Shown here piece after piece: positions 55,412 through 64,000 of a stretch of 64,000 nt of DNA. Location: positions 1 through 64,000 of the forward strand of contig JAIXRJ010000012.1 in NCBI GenBank assembly GCA_027485235.1. The letters run 5' to 3'. The notes beneath the pieces are model-generated. The model worked only from the letters and a program-made list of their open reading frames with translations, was not told where the DNA came from and did not search any database. The position numbers and the translations under genes are program-made. This DNA is from Comamonadaceae bacterium (GTDB lineage: Bacteria > Pseudomonadota > Gammaproteobacteria > Burkholderiales > Burkholderiaceae_C). Each line of letters begins with the position of its first letter. Positions within the stretch are counted from its first letter, which is position 1.

Positions 55412-55888
55412 ATGGAACTTTGGCTCAATCCTCTGCTGCATTGGTTCGCACTGCCTGAATTCGGGCTGAGCACCGTGTTTGTGGTGGCCTTCATTTCAGC
55501 CACGCTGTTGCCGATGGGCTCGGAGCCTGCGGTCTTTGGCCTGGTCAAGCTCAACCCCGACTTGTTTTGGCAGGCCATCGGTGTGGCCACTGCAGGCAAC
55601 ACCTTGGGCGGCATGGTCAGTTGGTGGATGGGCTGGGGTTCGCGCAAAGTGGTCAAACGCTGGCACGAGTCAAGCAGCCACGTTCGCGCATTGGTCTGGC
55701 TGAAAAAACTGGGGCCCAAGGCCTGCCTGCTCAGCTGGTTGCCGGTCATTGGTGACCCCCTGTGCGCCGTCGCCGGTTGGCTGCAATTGCCACTGTGGCC
55801 CTGCGCTTTTTACATGGCGATCGGCAAATTCACCCGCTACCTGATCATGACAGGCGCGTTGCTGTGGGCGTTTCCAGGCCAGTTATGA
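55412..55888 (+). CDS. YqaA/DedA-family membrane protein
   Basis: 158 residues, four to five hydrophobic segments. The start MELWLNPLLHWFALPEFGLS and the FISATLLPMGSEPAVFG motif are typical of YqaA, a short member of the SNARE-associated/DedA superfamily linked to lipid flipping. The signature GNTLGGMVSWWMGWGSRK is present. Single gene, terminated by the hairpin at 55897. Confidence 0.88.
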   Translation: MELWLNPLLHWFALPEFGLSTVFVVAFISATLLPMGSEPAVFGLVKLNPDLFWQAIGVATAGNTLGGMVSWWMGWGSRKVVKRWHESSSHVRALVWLKKLGPKACLLSWLPVIGDPLCAVAGWLQLPLWPCAFYMAIGKFTRYLIMTGALLWAFPGQL

Positions 55889-55896
55889 ACGCCCTG

Positions 55897-55928
55897 TGAA
55901 AAAACCGCTCCAAGGAGCGGTTTTTTCA
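55897..55928. terminator. Bidirectional terminator between yqaA and ychF
   Basis: TGAAAAAACCGCTCC (55897-55911) and GGAGCGGTTTTTTCA (55914-55928) are perfectly complementary around AA; the tip must open to form a loop. T-runs on both strands. Serves two convergent genes. Confidence 0.92.
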
Positions 55929-55944
55929 TGCATTCATGCAGCGC

Positions 55945-57036
55945 TCATGAACTGAACAAGAAGTTCATCACGTCGCCGTCCTTGACCACGTAGTCCTTGC
56001 CTTCGGCGCGCATCTTGCCCGCGTCTTTGGCACCTTGTTCGCCCTTGAAGGCGATGTAGTCGTCAAACGCGATGGTCTGGGCGCGGATGTAGCCTTTTTC
56101 AAAGTCGGTGTGGATCACGCCTGCGGCCTGTGGGCCGGTGTCGCCCACGCGGATGGTCCAGGCGCGCACTTCTTTCACGCCAGCGGTGAAGTAGGTCTGC
56201 AGACCCAGCAAGCCGTAAGCCGAACGGATCAGGCGGTTCAAGCCGGGCTCGTCTTGACCAATTTCCTTCAAGAACTCCAGGCGGTCCGCGTCGTCCATTT
56301 CAGACAACTCGGCTTCGATCTTGGCGCAAATGGCCACCACGGGCGCGTTTTGCTTGGCCGCAAACGCCTTCAACCGGTCCAGGAAGGGGTTGTTCTCAAA
56401 TCCGTCTTCCGACACGTTGGCCACGAACATGGCGGGCTTGGCGGTGATGAAGAAAAACTGCTTGAGTTCGACACGTTCTTCTTTGCTGAAGTCGATGGTG
56501 CGCACCGGCTGGGTGTCGTTCAGGGCGGCTTGGCACTTTTCCAAAATTGCCATTTGTTTAACGGCTTCCTTGTCACCCGAGCGGGCGATTTTGCTCACGC
56601 GGTGGATGGCTTTTTCAACAGCGGCCAAATCGGCCAGGCACAGCTCGGTCTGGATGACCTCGATGTCGGCAATCGGGTCCACCTTGTTGGCGACGTGGAT
56701 CACGTTGTCGTCTTCAAAGCAGCGCACCACGTTGACGATGGCGTCGGTCTCGCGGATGTGGGCCAAAAACTTGTTGCCCAGGCCCTCGCCCGTGCTGGCC
56801 CCAGCCACCAAACCGGCGATGTCCACGAACTCCACGATGGCGGGCACGATGCGCTCGGGCTCGACGATTTCAGACAACTGCTGCAAACGCGGATCGGGCA
56901 CCTCGACCACGCCGGTATTGGGCTCGATGGTGCAAAAAGGGTAGTTTTCAGCGGCAATGCCAGCTTTGGTCAGGGCGTTGAAAAGGGTGGATTTGCCCAC
57001 ATTGGGCAAACCCACGATGCCGCATTTGAGGCTCAT
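55945..57036 (-). CDS. ychF: YchF, Obg-like translation-associated ATPase
   Basis: 363 residues. P-loop GLPNVGKST at 8-16, [25 protein letters not shown] switch, and the C-terminal TGS domain ending in [10 protein letters not shown]. YchF binds ribosomes, hydrolyses ATP rather than GTP and takes part in redox-stress response. Starts at 57036. Its upstream gap of 500 bases shows no gene. Confidence 0.97.
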   Translation of the reverse strand: MSLKCGIVGLPNVGKSTLFNALTKAGIAAENYPFCTIEPNTGVVEVPDPRLQQLSEIVEPERIVPAIVEFVDIAGLVAGASTGEGLGNKFLAHIRETDAIVNVVRCFEDDNVIHVANKVDPIADIEVIQTELCLADLAAVEKAIHRVSKIARSGDKEAVKQMAILEKCQAALNDTQPVRTIDFSKEERVELKQFFFITAKPAMFVANVSEDGFENNPFLDRLKAFAAKQNAPVVAICAKIEAELSEMDDADRLEFLKEIGQDEPGLNRLIRSAYGLLGLQTYFTAGVKEVRAWTIRVGDTGPQAAGVIHTDFEKGYIRAQTIAFDDYIAFKGEQGAKDAGKMRAEGKDYVVKDGDVMNFLFSS

Positions 57037-57545
57037 GGAAAATTCCTTATGAATAAAGTGGCGAGCGGTTTCAAAAGTCTCGCGGTATGGACCCCAGCAC
57101 GAATCAACACGCAGGGAATTGGCTTAGAACACCGCCATGGATGGCAGTGTTGAACTTTTCACTTGGAAAATTGGGTTGGATTGTACTGACCAGACTTCCT
57201 CCACAGAATCGCCCTGCGCTGAGGATCAAGTCAAGGCGTCTTGAATCTCAACGCGGCATCGACCGGTCAGTGAGCCAGGCCAGCGCACCGAGCCTTGATG
57301 ATCGAGAGTCTTCTGACCTCTTTTGAGGCACAAGGAACCAGACTTTCTCCTTGTGAATCCAGTGCGCAGGGAACGGGTTGGTTTTTTGTGTGGCTTGTGG
57401 TGCTTGATCCAATGACAAGCCGCCATCGGTTTTGGGGTCCCTGGCGTCCCAGCAAGCAGCAAAACGGGCATCATCCTGCGCAAGCAGGCAGGCGGTTTTG
57501 GACCTGAAGCGGCCTCCTAAAACAGCCATGAGTTCACCCGGTCTC
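57037..57545. other. Gene-poor gap (509 bases) upstream of ychF
   Basis: Contains the ychF leader at its left side and, on the minus strand, three mutually overlapping frames of 62-93 codons that share no family wording and lack ribosome sites. One hairpin, CAAGGA...TCCTTG near 57339-57361, was noted. Nothing else is supported. The stretch may be decayed sequence or hold a regulatory RNA. Confidence 0.5.
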
Positions 57546-58202
57546 TCACGCGGAGCTCTCTGAAATAATGAGCCATCGGGACTCGTATTTCTTCAATTTA
57601 AGCGTTTTAAAACCCAGCAGCCGTGTTTGGCCCGTTGCGTACATTTGCTCAAAGTTGGCCGTGGCTTGATTCTCCTCCAAGGTGATTTGGAGTTCCCGAA
57701 CTTCATGTGTGATTTGACTTTTTGAAACGATCCGTTGACGGCGCGCCTTTTCCCAAGCGCTTCGACTTTGTGCACCAGCGGGCACAAAAGATGGGGCATA
57801 TTGGGCAAAATACGCATCCAGGTCGCGAGCGCTCCAAGCAGCACTCCAAAGCTCGATGGTCTTGCGGATTTGTGCGTGGTCATTGGCCGCTTCAGCCGCC
57901 ACAGTTAGGCCGGAGGGCATCTCCTTTGGAGTCTTCACCAAAACTTCCACGACACCTTGCCGCAGTGCTGCAGATTCGGCTTTAACTGGCTTTGCAGGTG
58001 CAGTGCGTACCGCTTGAGGCTCCTGCGAAACGATGGTCACACCTGGCGGTTCAATCGGGGTTTGCCATTCCCCTTCGTCGAGTTTTGTTTGCCTCGTCAA
58101 AAGCACCATCACAGCAGTACCCAGGCTGAAACACATGGCAAACATCAGCCATCGGCTTCGACGATCTACTTTGGAGCTCAGAAACAGATGTCTTGAACGC
58201 AT
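57546..58202 (-). CDS. Membrane-anchored NTF2-like (Cds6-type) protein, copy 1
   Basis: 218 residues. One N-terminal transmembrane anchor (about 20-42, WLMFAMCFSLGTAVMVLL), a proline/alanine-rich linker, then an NTF2-like domain of the kind found at the C-terminus of some L,D-transpeptidase family proteins (Cds6): LWSAAWSARDLDAYFAQYAPSF, RSAWEKARRQRI, and TLKLKKYESRWLII. Probably periplasmic and involved in envelope or murein biology (inference). Paralogue of the next gene, 2 bases away. Start ATG at 58202. Confidence 0.75.
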   Translation of the reverse strand: MRSRHLFLSSKVDRRSRWLMFAMCFSLGTAVMVLLTRQTKLDEGEWQTPIEPPGVTIVSQEPQAVRTAPAKPVKAESAALRQGVVEVLVKTPKEMPSGLTVAAEAANDHAQIRKTIELWSAAWSARDLDAYFAQYAPSFVPAGAQSRSAWEKARRQRIVSKSQITHEVRELQITLEENQATANFEQMYATGQTRLLGFKTLKLKKYESRWLIISESSA

Positions 58203-58204
58203 GG

Positions 58205-58831
58205 TCAGGATCCATTGACCCATTCACGTGTGATCAACCACTGCCCTTTTTCCAGAGAAAGTTCCAGCGTCTTGTGGCTCACAGTCGCCACGGGTCCCGA
58301 TTGATAACTTTGGGTCAATACGGCGATGGCTTGGGAGCCTGGGTTGGAGAAACTGATTTTGTGGTCGGTCACTTCGATCTGCATTTTCTTTTTAGACAAG
58401 ATACGAGACCGGCGCTGCTCCTCCCAAGACGGACGCGAGTCGCCCGAACCGGGATTGAAGCTGGAAGAGTAGGCTGCGAAGTAAGCATCCAAGTTCTTTT
58501 GTCCCCAGGCCTCAGCCCAAGCCTGAACAAGCTGGCGTACGCGAGGCTCTTGCGATGACCTCACAGAACTGACGTCGGCTGGTTTGACAGGCGCTTGAGT
58601 GGGTGTCGCTCTGGGCTTCAAATGATCCGCCGTTGTGATCGTTGCTGCATTGATTACGGCCACCGAGGTGACAGCTTTGTTTTCAGCTGGAAGCACCTTG
58701 TCAGCTGGCGTCACAAGCAAGTCGGGCATCGCGGGGTGCTCCTTGGCCAATTGCTGAAGGCTCCCAATGGCCAAAGACACACCGCCATCACGGCCAACTT
58801 CACCCATCGAACGAGCGCATCCCCCTTGCAT
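58205..58831 (-). CDS. NTF2-like (Cds6-type) protein, copy 2; start or frame uncertain
   Basis: Up to 208 residues. C-terminal NTF2-like domain homologous to copy 1: AWAEAWGQKNLDAYFAAYSSSF, RPSWEEQRRSRIL, and TLELSLEKGQWLI. The reading frame's own N-terminus (MQGGCARSMGEVG) has no signal or anchor. In a different frame, from an ATG at 58836 one base after the mreB stop, there is a clear export signal (VRWVKLAVMAVCLWPLGAFS) that ends at 58711. A one-base deletion or sequencing error would explain this. Cotranscribed with mreB and copy 1. Confidence 0.7.
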   Translation of the reverse strand: MQGGCARSMGEVGRDGGVSLAIGSLQQLAKEHPAMPDLLVTPADKVLPAENKAVTSVAVINAATITTADHLKPRATPTQAPVKPADVSSVRSSQEPRVRQLVQAWAEAWGQKNLDAYFAAYSSSFNPGSGDSRPSWEEQRRSRILSKKKMQIEVTDHKISFSNPGSQAIAVLTQSYQSGPVATVSHKTLELSLEKGQWLITREWVNGS

Positions 58832-58837
58832 GACATT

Positions 58838-59890
<1,053 letters not shown>

Positions 59891-60116
59891 TTATTTTTAT
59901 GAATTTATTGATTTTACGTGTTTTAGATTTCTATTGTGGCCACTTGTTTGCACCAAACCATATACAACAGAGGATTTGACGGTTTTTGAGAGCGTCCATT
60001 TTGGAAAAATCGCGATGGATATTTCCCCGCGCAAAAAATAGAAGCAAATTTGACGGCCTAGAACGGGTTCACTCATGGCCAACTTCAGGGGCAAAGAGCA
60101 ATTTCAGCCATCACCC

Positions 60117-60122
60117 TACAAT
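60117..60122 (+). promoter_or_regulatory. Candidate -10 element of a leaderless ubiH-like transcript
   Basis: TACAAT ends 6 bases before the ATG at 60129, with no Shine-Dalgarno. Same geometry as hemA, yqgE and the ABC ATPase. Confidence 0.4.
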
Positions 60123-60128
60123 GCGCGC

Positions 60129-61295
60129 ATGGCAAACCATCCCGAAATCTGCATCCGCGGCGCTGGCATTGTGGGGCGCTCTTTGGCCTTGTTGCTGGCC
60201 CGAGAACGGCTGCGCGTGGCGCTGGTCGAGACGCCCAGCCCCGCCCGCGGACCCGATGTGCGGGCCTACTCGCTCAATGGGGCTTCGCAGCGCATTTTGC
60301 AAGAGCTGCGCTGCTGGCCGGACAGTCCGTCTGTCACACCGGTGCACCAGATGCAGGTCTTTGGCGACCACGGCGGCGAGTTGACCTTTGGCGCCCACGC
60401 CATGGGTGCGGCAGAACTCAACTGGATCGTGGACGTGCCCGCGCTCGAAGCACGCCTTGCGGCGGCTGTTCAGTTTCAGCCCCAGATTCAGGTGGTGCAG
60501 GCCCCCGTTTCCGCGCCGCTCACGGTGATTTGTGAAGGCCGCGCCAGCCAAACGCGTGCCGAGCTGGGCGTGGCGTTTGACATCGCCGCCTACGAACAAG
60601 ACGCCATTGCCACCCGCCTGCACTGCGAACGGCCCCACGGCGGCGTGGCACGGCAATGGTTCACCTGGGGTCTGGTGCCTGGCCAGACGCAGGCCCATGC
60701 CGAAATCTTGGCCCTGCTGCCTTTGGGCGGCGAGGGCGCTCACGAAGTGGCCCTGGTGTGGTCGGTCCACCCCCTTCGCGCGCAGTTCCTGATGGGCCAG
60801 AGTCCCGAGGACTTTGCCAACACACTGGGCCAAGCCTGCGGTTTGGCCATGGGCGGCATGACGCTCACGGCCGAGCGTGCAGTCTGGCCTTTGCAGCTGG
60901 CCCGCGCCTCGCGCTGGATAGGCGAGATGCCCGGCAGCGCAAAACAAGCTTTTGCCCTCGCCGGTGACGCCGCCCACACACTGCACCCCTTGGCGGGTCA
61001 GGGCTTGAACGTGGGCCTGGCCGATGCGGCCGAATTGGTTCGCGTGGTCCAGGCCAAGGAATTCTGGCGCCCACTGCACGACCCCAAACTGCTGCGCCGC
61101 TATGAACGCGCACGCCAAGCCGATGTGCAGGCCATGGGCTGGCTGACCGACGGCTTGCAACGCCTGTTTGCCCAGCCCAGCCCGGTCTGGCAAAACCTGC
61201 GCAATTGGGGCATGCGCGGTTTTGACCACAGTGGCCCTTTGAAAAACTGGATGACCCGTCGTGCCATGGGCACACCCGTCCGCCGATCGCCTTGA
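60129..61295 (+). CDS. UbiH/UbiF/COQ6-type FAD hydroxylase (ubiquinone biosynthesis)
   Basis: 388 residues. N-terminal GxGxxG in CIRGAGIVGRSLALLLARE, and the FAD motif FALAGDAAHTLHPLAGQGLNVGLADAAELV with the catalytic DxxHxxxP region near residue 280. It most likely hydroxylates the benzene ring of a ubiquinone precursor; which position cannot be told. ispB and ubiE in the window belong to the same pathway. Start at 60129; longer in-frame starts exist upstream. Confidence 0.85.
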   Translation: MANHPEICIRGAGIVGRSLALLLARERLRVALVETPSPARGPDVRAYSLNGASQRILQELRCWPDSPSVTPVHQMQVFGDHGGELTFGAHAMGAAELNWIVDVPALEARLAAAVQFQPQIQVVQAPVSAPLTVICEGRASQTRAELGVAFDIAAYEQDAIATRLHCERPHGGVARQWFTWGLVPGQTQAHAEILALLPLGGEGAHEVALVWSVHPLRAQFLMGQSPEDFANTLGQACGLAMGGMTLTAERAVWPLQLARASRWIGEMPGSAKQAFALAGDAAHTLHPLAGQGLNVGLADAAELVRVVQAKEFWRPLHDPKLLRRYERARQADVQAMGWLTDGLQRLFAQPSPVWQNLRNWGMRGFDHSGPLKNWMTRRAMGTPVRRSP

Positions 61296-61339
61296 ACCAA
61301 CACCCCCACCTTTTGAGTTTTGACACGGAAAACCGACCC

Positions 61340-62047
61340 ATGACATGTCTTCGCGCACTGGCCGTCTCTTTTGTTGCTCTGGCCCTCAGCCCGGTCTTCG
61401 CCCAGGAAGCCACCCTGCGCAAAAACCTGAACGAGCGCTTGCCCAATTTGCCCAAAATTGACGAAATCAGCAAGACGCCGATGAACGGTCTGTACGAAGT
61501 GCGCATGGGCAGCGACATCATGTACAGCGATGCCGACGGCAGCTTCCTGATCCAGGGCACGCTGTTTGACGTCAAACAAAAGCGCAACCTGACCGAGGAA
61601 CGCATCGACAAACTCTCGGCCATCGCGTTTGAGCAATTGCCTTTGAAAAATGCGTTCACGCAAGTGCGAGGCAACGGCAAGCGCAAGCTGGTCGTGTTTG
61701 CCGATCCCAACTGCGGCTACTGCAAGCGCTTTGAAAAAGACCTGCAAAAGCTCGACAACGTGACGATCCACCACCTGCTCTACCCGATTCTGGGCGAAGA
61801 CTCCAAAACCAAATCCAAAAACATCTGGTGCGCCAAAGACAAGGCCAAGAGCTGGAACGACTGGATGATCAATGGCGCGGCACCTGCGAGCGCCAACTGC
61901 GACACAGCAGCCATAGACGCCACCGTCGAGTTCGGCAAAAAGTACCGCATCACCGGCACGCCTACTTTGTTCTTTGCCGACGGCACCCGCGTGCCGGGTG
62001 CTGTGCCCATCGCCCAAGTCGAAAAACTCCTGGCTGACATCAAATGA
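61340..62047 (+). CDS. DsbC-family disulfide isomerase
   Basis: 235 residues. Signal peptide MTCLRALAVSFVALALSPVF, N-terminal dimerisation region (LYEVRMGSDIMYSDADGSF), linker, and a thioredoxin domain with the active site CGYC at 125-128 in FADPNCGYCKRFEKD and the cis-proline in ITGTPTLFF. Periplasmic isomerase that corrects wrong disulfides and needs DsbD for reduction. Start at 61340. The stop overlaps the DUF3429 gene by ATGA. Confidence 0.92.
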   Translation: MTCLRALAVSFVALALSPVFAQEATLRKNLNERLPNLPKIDEISKTPMNGLYEVRMGSDIMYSDADGSFLIQGTLFDVKQKRNLTEERIDKLSAIAFEQLPLKNAFTQVRGNGKRKLVVFADPNCGYCKRFEKDLQKLDNVTIHHLLYPILGEDSKTKSKNIWCAKDKAKSWNDWMINGAAPASANCDTAAIDATVEFGKKYRITGTPTLFFADGTRVPGAVPIAQVEKLLADIK

Positions 62048-62502
62048 AGCCCCACCAGCACACCGAAGACGCCACTTGGCGCCTGATCCGTCGGCTGTCT
62101 TTGGCCGGCCTGATTCCCTTTGTCTTTTTGGCCCTGTGCCTGTGGCTGGTGGGACCCGAACTGCACCCTTATGTGGCGCTGGCCATGCAAGGCTACGGCG
62201 CGGTGATCGTGTCCTTCTTGGGCGGCATCCATTGGGGTGTGGGCTTTCGCAATGCGCTGATCACACCGCAAGCGCCGCGCATCCATTTCACCTGGGGCGT
62301 GACCCCCTCCCTGCTGGCTTGGGTGGGCGTGATGATGCCCGCCTTCGCGGGCCTGCCCTTGCTGGGTTTTGTGCTCATCGGCTGTTACGTGATGGACCGC
62401 CGCACATGGCCTACGGCAGGCTTGGCGCCTTGGCTGCCCATGCGCTTGCAGTTGACGATCGTCTCCAGTCTGAGCTGCTTCTTGGCTGCTGGAGCGACCT
62501 GA
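62044..62502 (+). CDS. DUF3429 integral membrane protein
   Basis: 152 residues with four to five transmembrane helices (about 17-37, 45-65, 83-103, 107-123, 133-150). The segment GYGAVIVSFLGGIHWGVGF is the family signature. Function unknown. It overlaps the DsbC gene (ATGA at 62044-62047) and is followed after 4 bases by the M61 peptidase gene. Confidence 0.85.
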   Translation: MKPHQHTEDATWRLIRRLSLAGLIPFVFLALCLWLVGPELHPYVALAMQGYGAVIVSFLGGIHWGVGFRNALITPQAPRIHFTWGVTPSLLAWVGVMMPAFAGLPLLGFVLIGCYVMDRRTWPTAGLAPWLPMRLQLTIVSSLSCFLAAGAT

Positions 62503-62506
62503 GCCT

Positions 62507-64000
62507 ATGAGCGCACTGCACTATGCCGTGGAAGCGGCCGACCTGAACGCACACCTGTTTCGCGTCACACTCACCATCGACCAACCCGCCGCACTGCAAA
62601 CCGTGTCTCTGCCCGTGTGGATTCCCGGCAGTTATCTGGTGCGCGAGTTCTCCAAAAACCTGCAAAACTTGACCGCCAAACAAGGTCGGCGCGCACCCAC
62701 TTTGGTGCAGCAGGACAAATGCACGTGGCACATCACTTGCCGAGCAGGCGAGCCGCTGGTGCTGCGCTACGAGGTCTATGCCTTTGACAACTCCGTGCGC
62801 ACCGCCTGGCTGGACAGCCAACGTGGTTTTTTCAACGGCACCAGCATGTGCCTGCGGGTGCATGGCCAAGAGGCACAAGCGCACCACCTGCAGCTTTTGC
62901 CCGTGAAAGGCCAAGCCGCTTGGCAAGCGGCCACTGGCTTGACACCGGTCCATACCGATAAACGCGGCTTCGGCCTTTACACCGCCGCCGACTACGACGA
63001 ACTGGTCGACTGCCCAGTGGAACTGGGCGCCTTTTGGTCTGGCAATTTCGAGGCTTGCGGCATTGCGCACCGTTTTGTGGTGGCGGGTGCCCTGCCCTCG
63101 ATGGACGGCGACCGCTTGCTGGCCGACACGCAAAAAATCTGTGAAACCGAAATCCGCTTCTGGCACGGTCAGGGCAAATCGGCCGGTCAAAAAGCCCCGT
63201 ACAAAAATTACCTGTTCATGCTCAACGCGGTGCACGACGGCTATGGTGGCCTGGAACACCGCAACAGCACCGCCCTGATTTGCAAGCGCGCCGACCTGCC
63301 CCGGCAAAATGGTCCCCGCAGCAGCGAGGGCTACACCACGCTGCTGGGCCTGATCAGCCACGAATACTTCCACACCTGGAACGTCAAGCAATTGCGCCCC
63401 GATGCGTTTGCGCACTACGACTACACACAAGAAAACTACACCCCGCTGTTGTGGTTCTTTGAAGGCTTCACCAGCTACTACGACGACCTGCTGCTGCGCC
63501 GCGCCGAGCTGATCGACGATGCCACCTACATCCAACTGCTGAACAAAACCATCACCCAGGTGCAGCAGACGCCCGGTCGTCATGTGCAAACCGTGGCCCA
63601 AGCCAGTCATGACGCCTGGGTGAAGTACTACCGCCAAGACGAAAACACCCTCAACGCCACGGTGAGCTACTACACCAAGGGCGCGCTGGTCGCCTTGTGC
63701 CTGGACCTGACGTTGCGCCAAGCCGGACACAAGCTCGACGATGTCATGCGTGGCGTGTACAAGCGTTGCAAAGGCGGCCCCATGCACGAGCAAGACCTGC
63801 TGGCGCAATTGCAGGCACAGACGGGCCGCAGCTGGCAAGCCGAGATTACCGCCTGGGTGCACACCACCGGCGAGCTGCCCTTGGCCAAGCTGCTGCAAAG
63901 TCATGGGGTTCAGATCCATGTCGAAACGGGCTCGTTTGGCGAGCGCCTGGGCCTGCGCCACACCGACAGCACCAACGGTGTGCAGATCAAGGCCGTGCTG
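62507..64000 (+). CDS. M61-family metallopeptidase (glycyl aminopeptidase-like), C-terminal part beyond the window
   Basis: Found by translating the + strand from the ATG at 62507; the frame is open for 498 codons to the window edge. The protein starts SALHYAVEAADLNAHLFRV; zinc motif HEYFH at 285-289 followed by TWNVKQLRP; WFFEGFTSYYDDLLLRR gives the downstream glutamate. The N-terminal beta domain and GluZincin catalytic domain are complete; a PDZ domain is expected next. Prefers N-terminal glycine in characterised members. No signal peptide is visible. Convergent open frames on the other strand are shadows. Confidence 0.93.
   Translation, partial: MSALHYAVEAADLNAHLFRVTLTIDQPAALQTVSLPVWIPGSYLVREFSKNLQNLTAKQGRRAPTLVQQDKCTWHITCRAGEPLVLRYEVYAFDNSVRTAWLDSQRGFFNGTSMCLRVHGQEAQAHHLQLLPVKGQAAWQAATGLTPVHTDKRGFGLYTAADYDELVDCPVELGAFWSGNFEACGIAHRFVVAGALPSMDGDRLLADTQKICETEIRFWHGQGKSAGQKAPYKNYLFMLNAVHDGYGGLEHRNSTALICKRADLPRQNGPRSSEGYTTLLGLISHEYFHTWNVKQLRPDAFAHYDYTQENYTPLLWFFEGFTSYYDDLLLRRAELIDDATYIQLLNKTITQVQQTPGRHVQTVAQASHDAWVKYYRQDENTLNATVSYYTKGALVALCLDLTLRQAGHKLDDVMRGVYKRCKGGPMHEQDLLAQLQAQTGRSWQAEITAWVHTTGELPLAKLLQSHGVQIHVETGSFGERLGLRHTDSTNGVQIKAVL

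Noticed and set aside
57248..57529. 93-codon minus-strand frame in the ychF gap
   Set aside because: No ribosome site, no recognisable domain, overlaps two other random frames; not enough to call a gene.
62411..63961. 516-codon minus-strand frame
   Set aside because: Antisense to the M61 peptidase gene, which has an intact HExxH site and runs off the window end.

Overview
The window is a GC-rich, densely packed chromosomal segment from a betaproteobacterium of the order Burkholderiales, most likely family Comamonadaceae (Limnohabitans/Rhodoferax-like). This is inferred from gene content and order (rplU-rpmA-obgE-proB beside ispB; pilBCD-coaE-zapD-yacG; rubredoxin-thiD-hemL; yqgE-ruvX-pyrR-pyrB-pyrC'; dusB-fis-purH; a Bug-family solute receptor; UbiH/COQ6-like hydroxylase) and from protein wording. 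No prophage, intact insertion sequence, CRISPR array or plasmid function was seen. It is core genome with a few accessory islets. About 65 genes and one tRNA are supported.

Layout. 1-9.5 kb: ubiE (cut by the window edge), a DUF971 gene, a 1292-residue FAD/Fe-S oxidoreductase, a glycerophosphodiesterase, then hemA-prfA-prmC-grxD. 9.5-16.9 kb: lytic transglycosylase, proS, rppH, proB, obgE, rpmA, rplU and divergent ispB. 17-22 kb: type IV pilus assembly (pilB-pilC-pilD) leading into coaE, zapD and yacG. 22-31.3 kb: cytochrome c4, then a tight run of MoxR ATPase, small membrane protein, GNAT, VWA protein, tamA and tamB. 31.5-36.3 kb: tRNA-Arg(CCU), pirin, a ferric-type ABC permease/ATPase pair and an acyltransferase. 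36.4-40.2 kb: pyrimidine operon yqgE-ruvX-pyrR-pyrB-pyrC'. 40.3-44.4 kb: photolyase, rubredoxin, thiD, hemL. 44.5-47.4 kb: accessory islet with a MarR regulator, a Bug receptor and a flavin aromatic hydroxylase. 47.5-52.2 kb: DUF6172, rhlE, purH, fis, dusB. 52.3-55.4 kb: hybrid sensor kinase, YfiR protein and the wreck of a TonB-dependent receptor. 55.4-60 kb: yqaA, ychF, and an mreB-type gene followed by two membrane/periplasmic NTF2-like (Cds6-type) genes. 60-64 kb: UbiH-like hydroxylase, DsbC-like protein, DUF3429 protein, and an M61 peptidase that runs off the end.

How genes work together. hemA and hemL supply the first two steps of C5-pathway tetrapyrrole synthesis. ubiE, ispB and the UbiH-like gene point to ubiquinone. 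pyrR/pyrB/pyrC' form the aspartate transcarbamoylase unit with a non-catalytic dihydroorotase-like partner. PilB, PilC and PilD are the motor, platform and prepilin peptidase of type IV pili. TamA/TamB is an envelope export module here translationally coupled to a MoxR/VWA pair.

Most interesting items: an mreB-type gene with no mreC/mreD neighbours but with two NTF2-like envelope genes, one with its signal peptide in another frame; a PilB lacking the usual N-terminal domain behind a perfect Shine-Dalgarno; a shared operator-like 10-mer upstream of both the Bug receptor and the hydroxylase next to a MarR gene; four genes whose -10 element sits 6-7 bases before the start codon (candidate leaderless mRNAs); and a TonB-receptor pseudogene that keeps its start, signal peptide and last beta strand.
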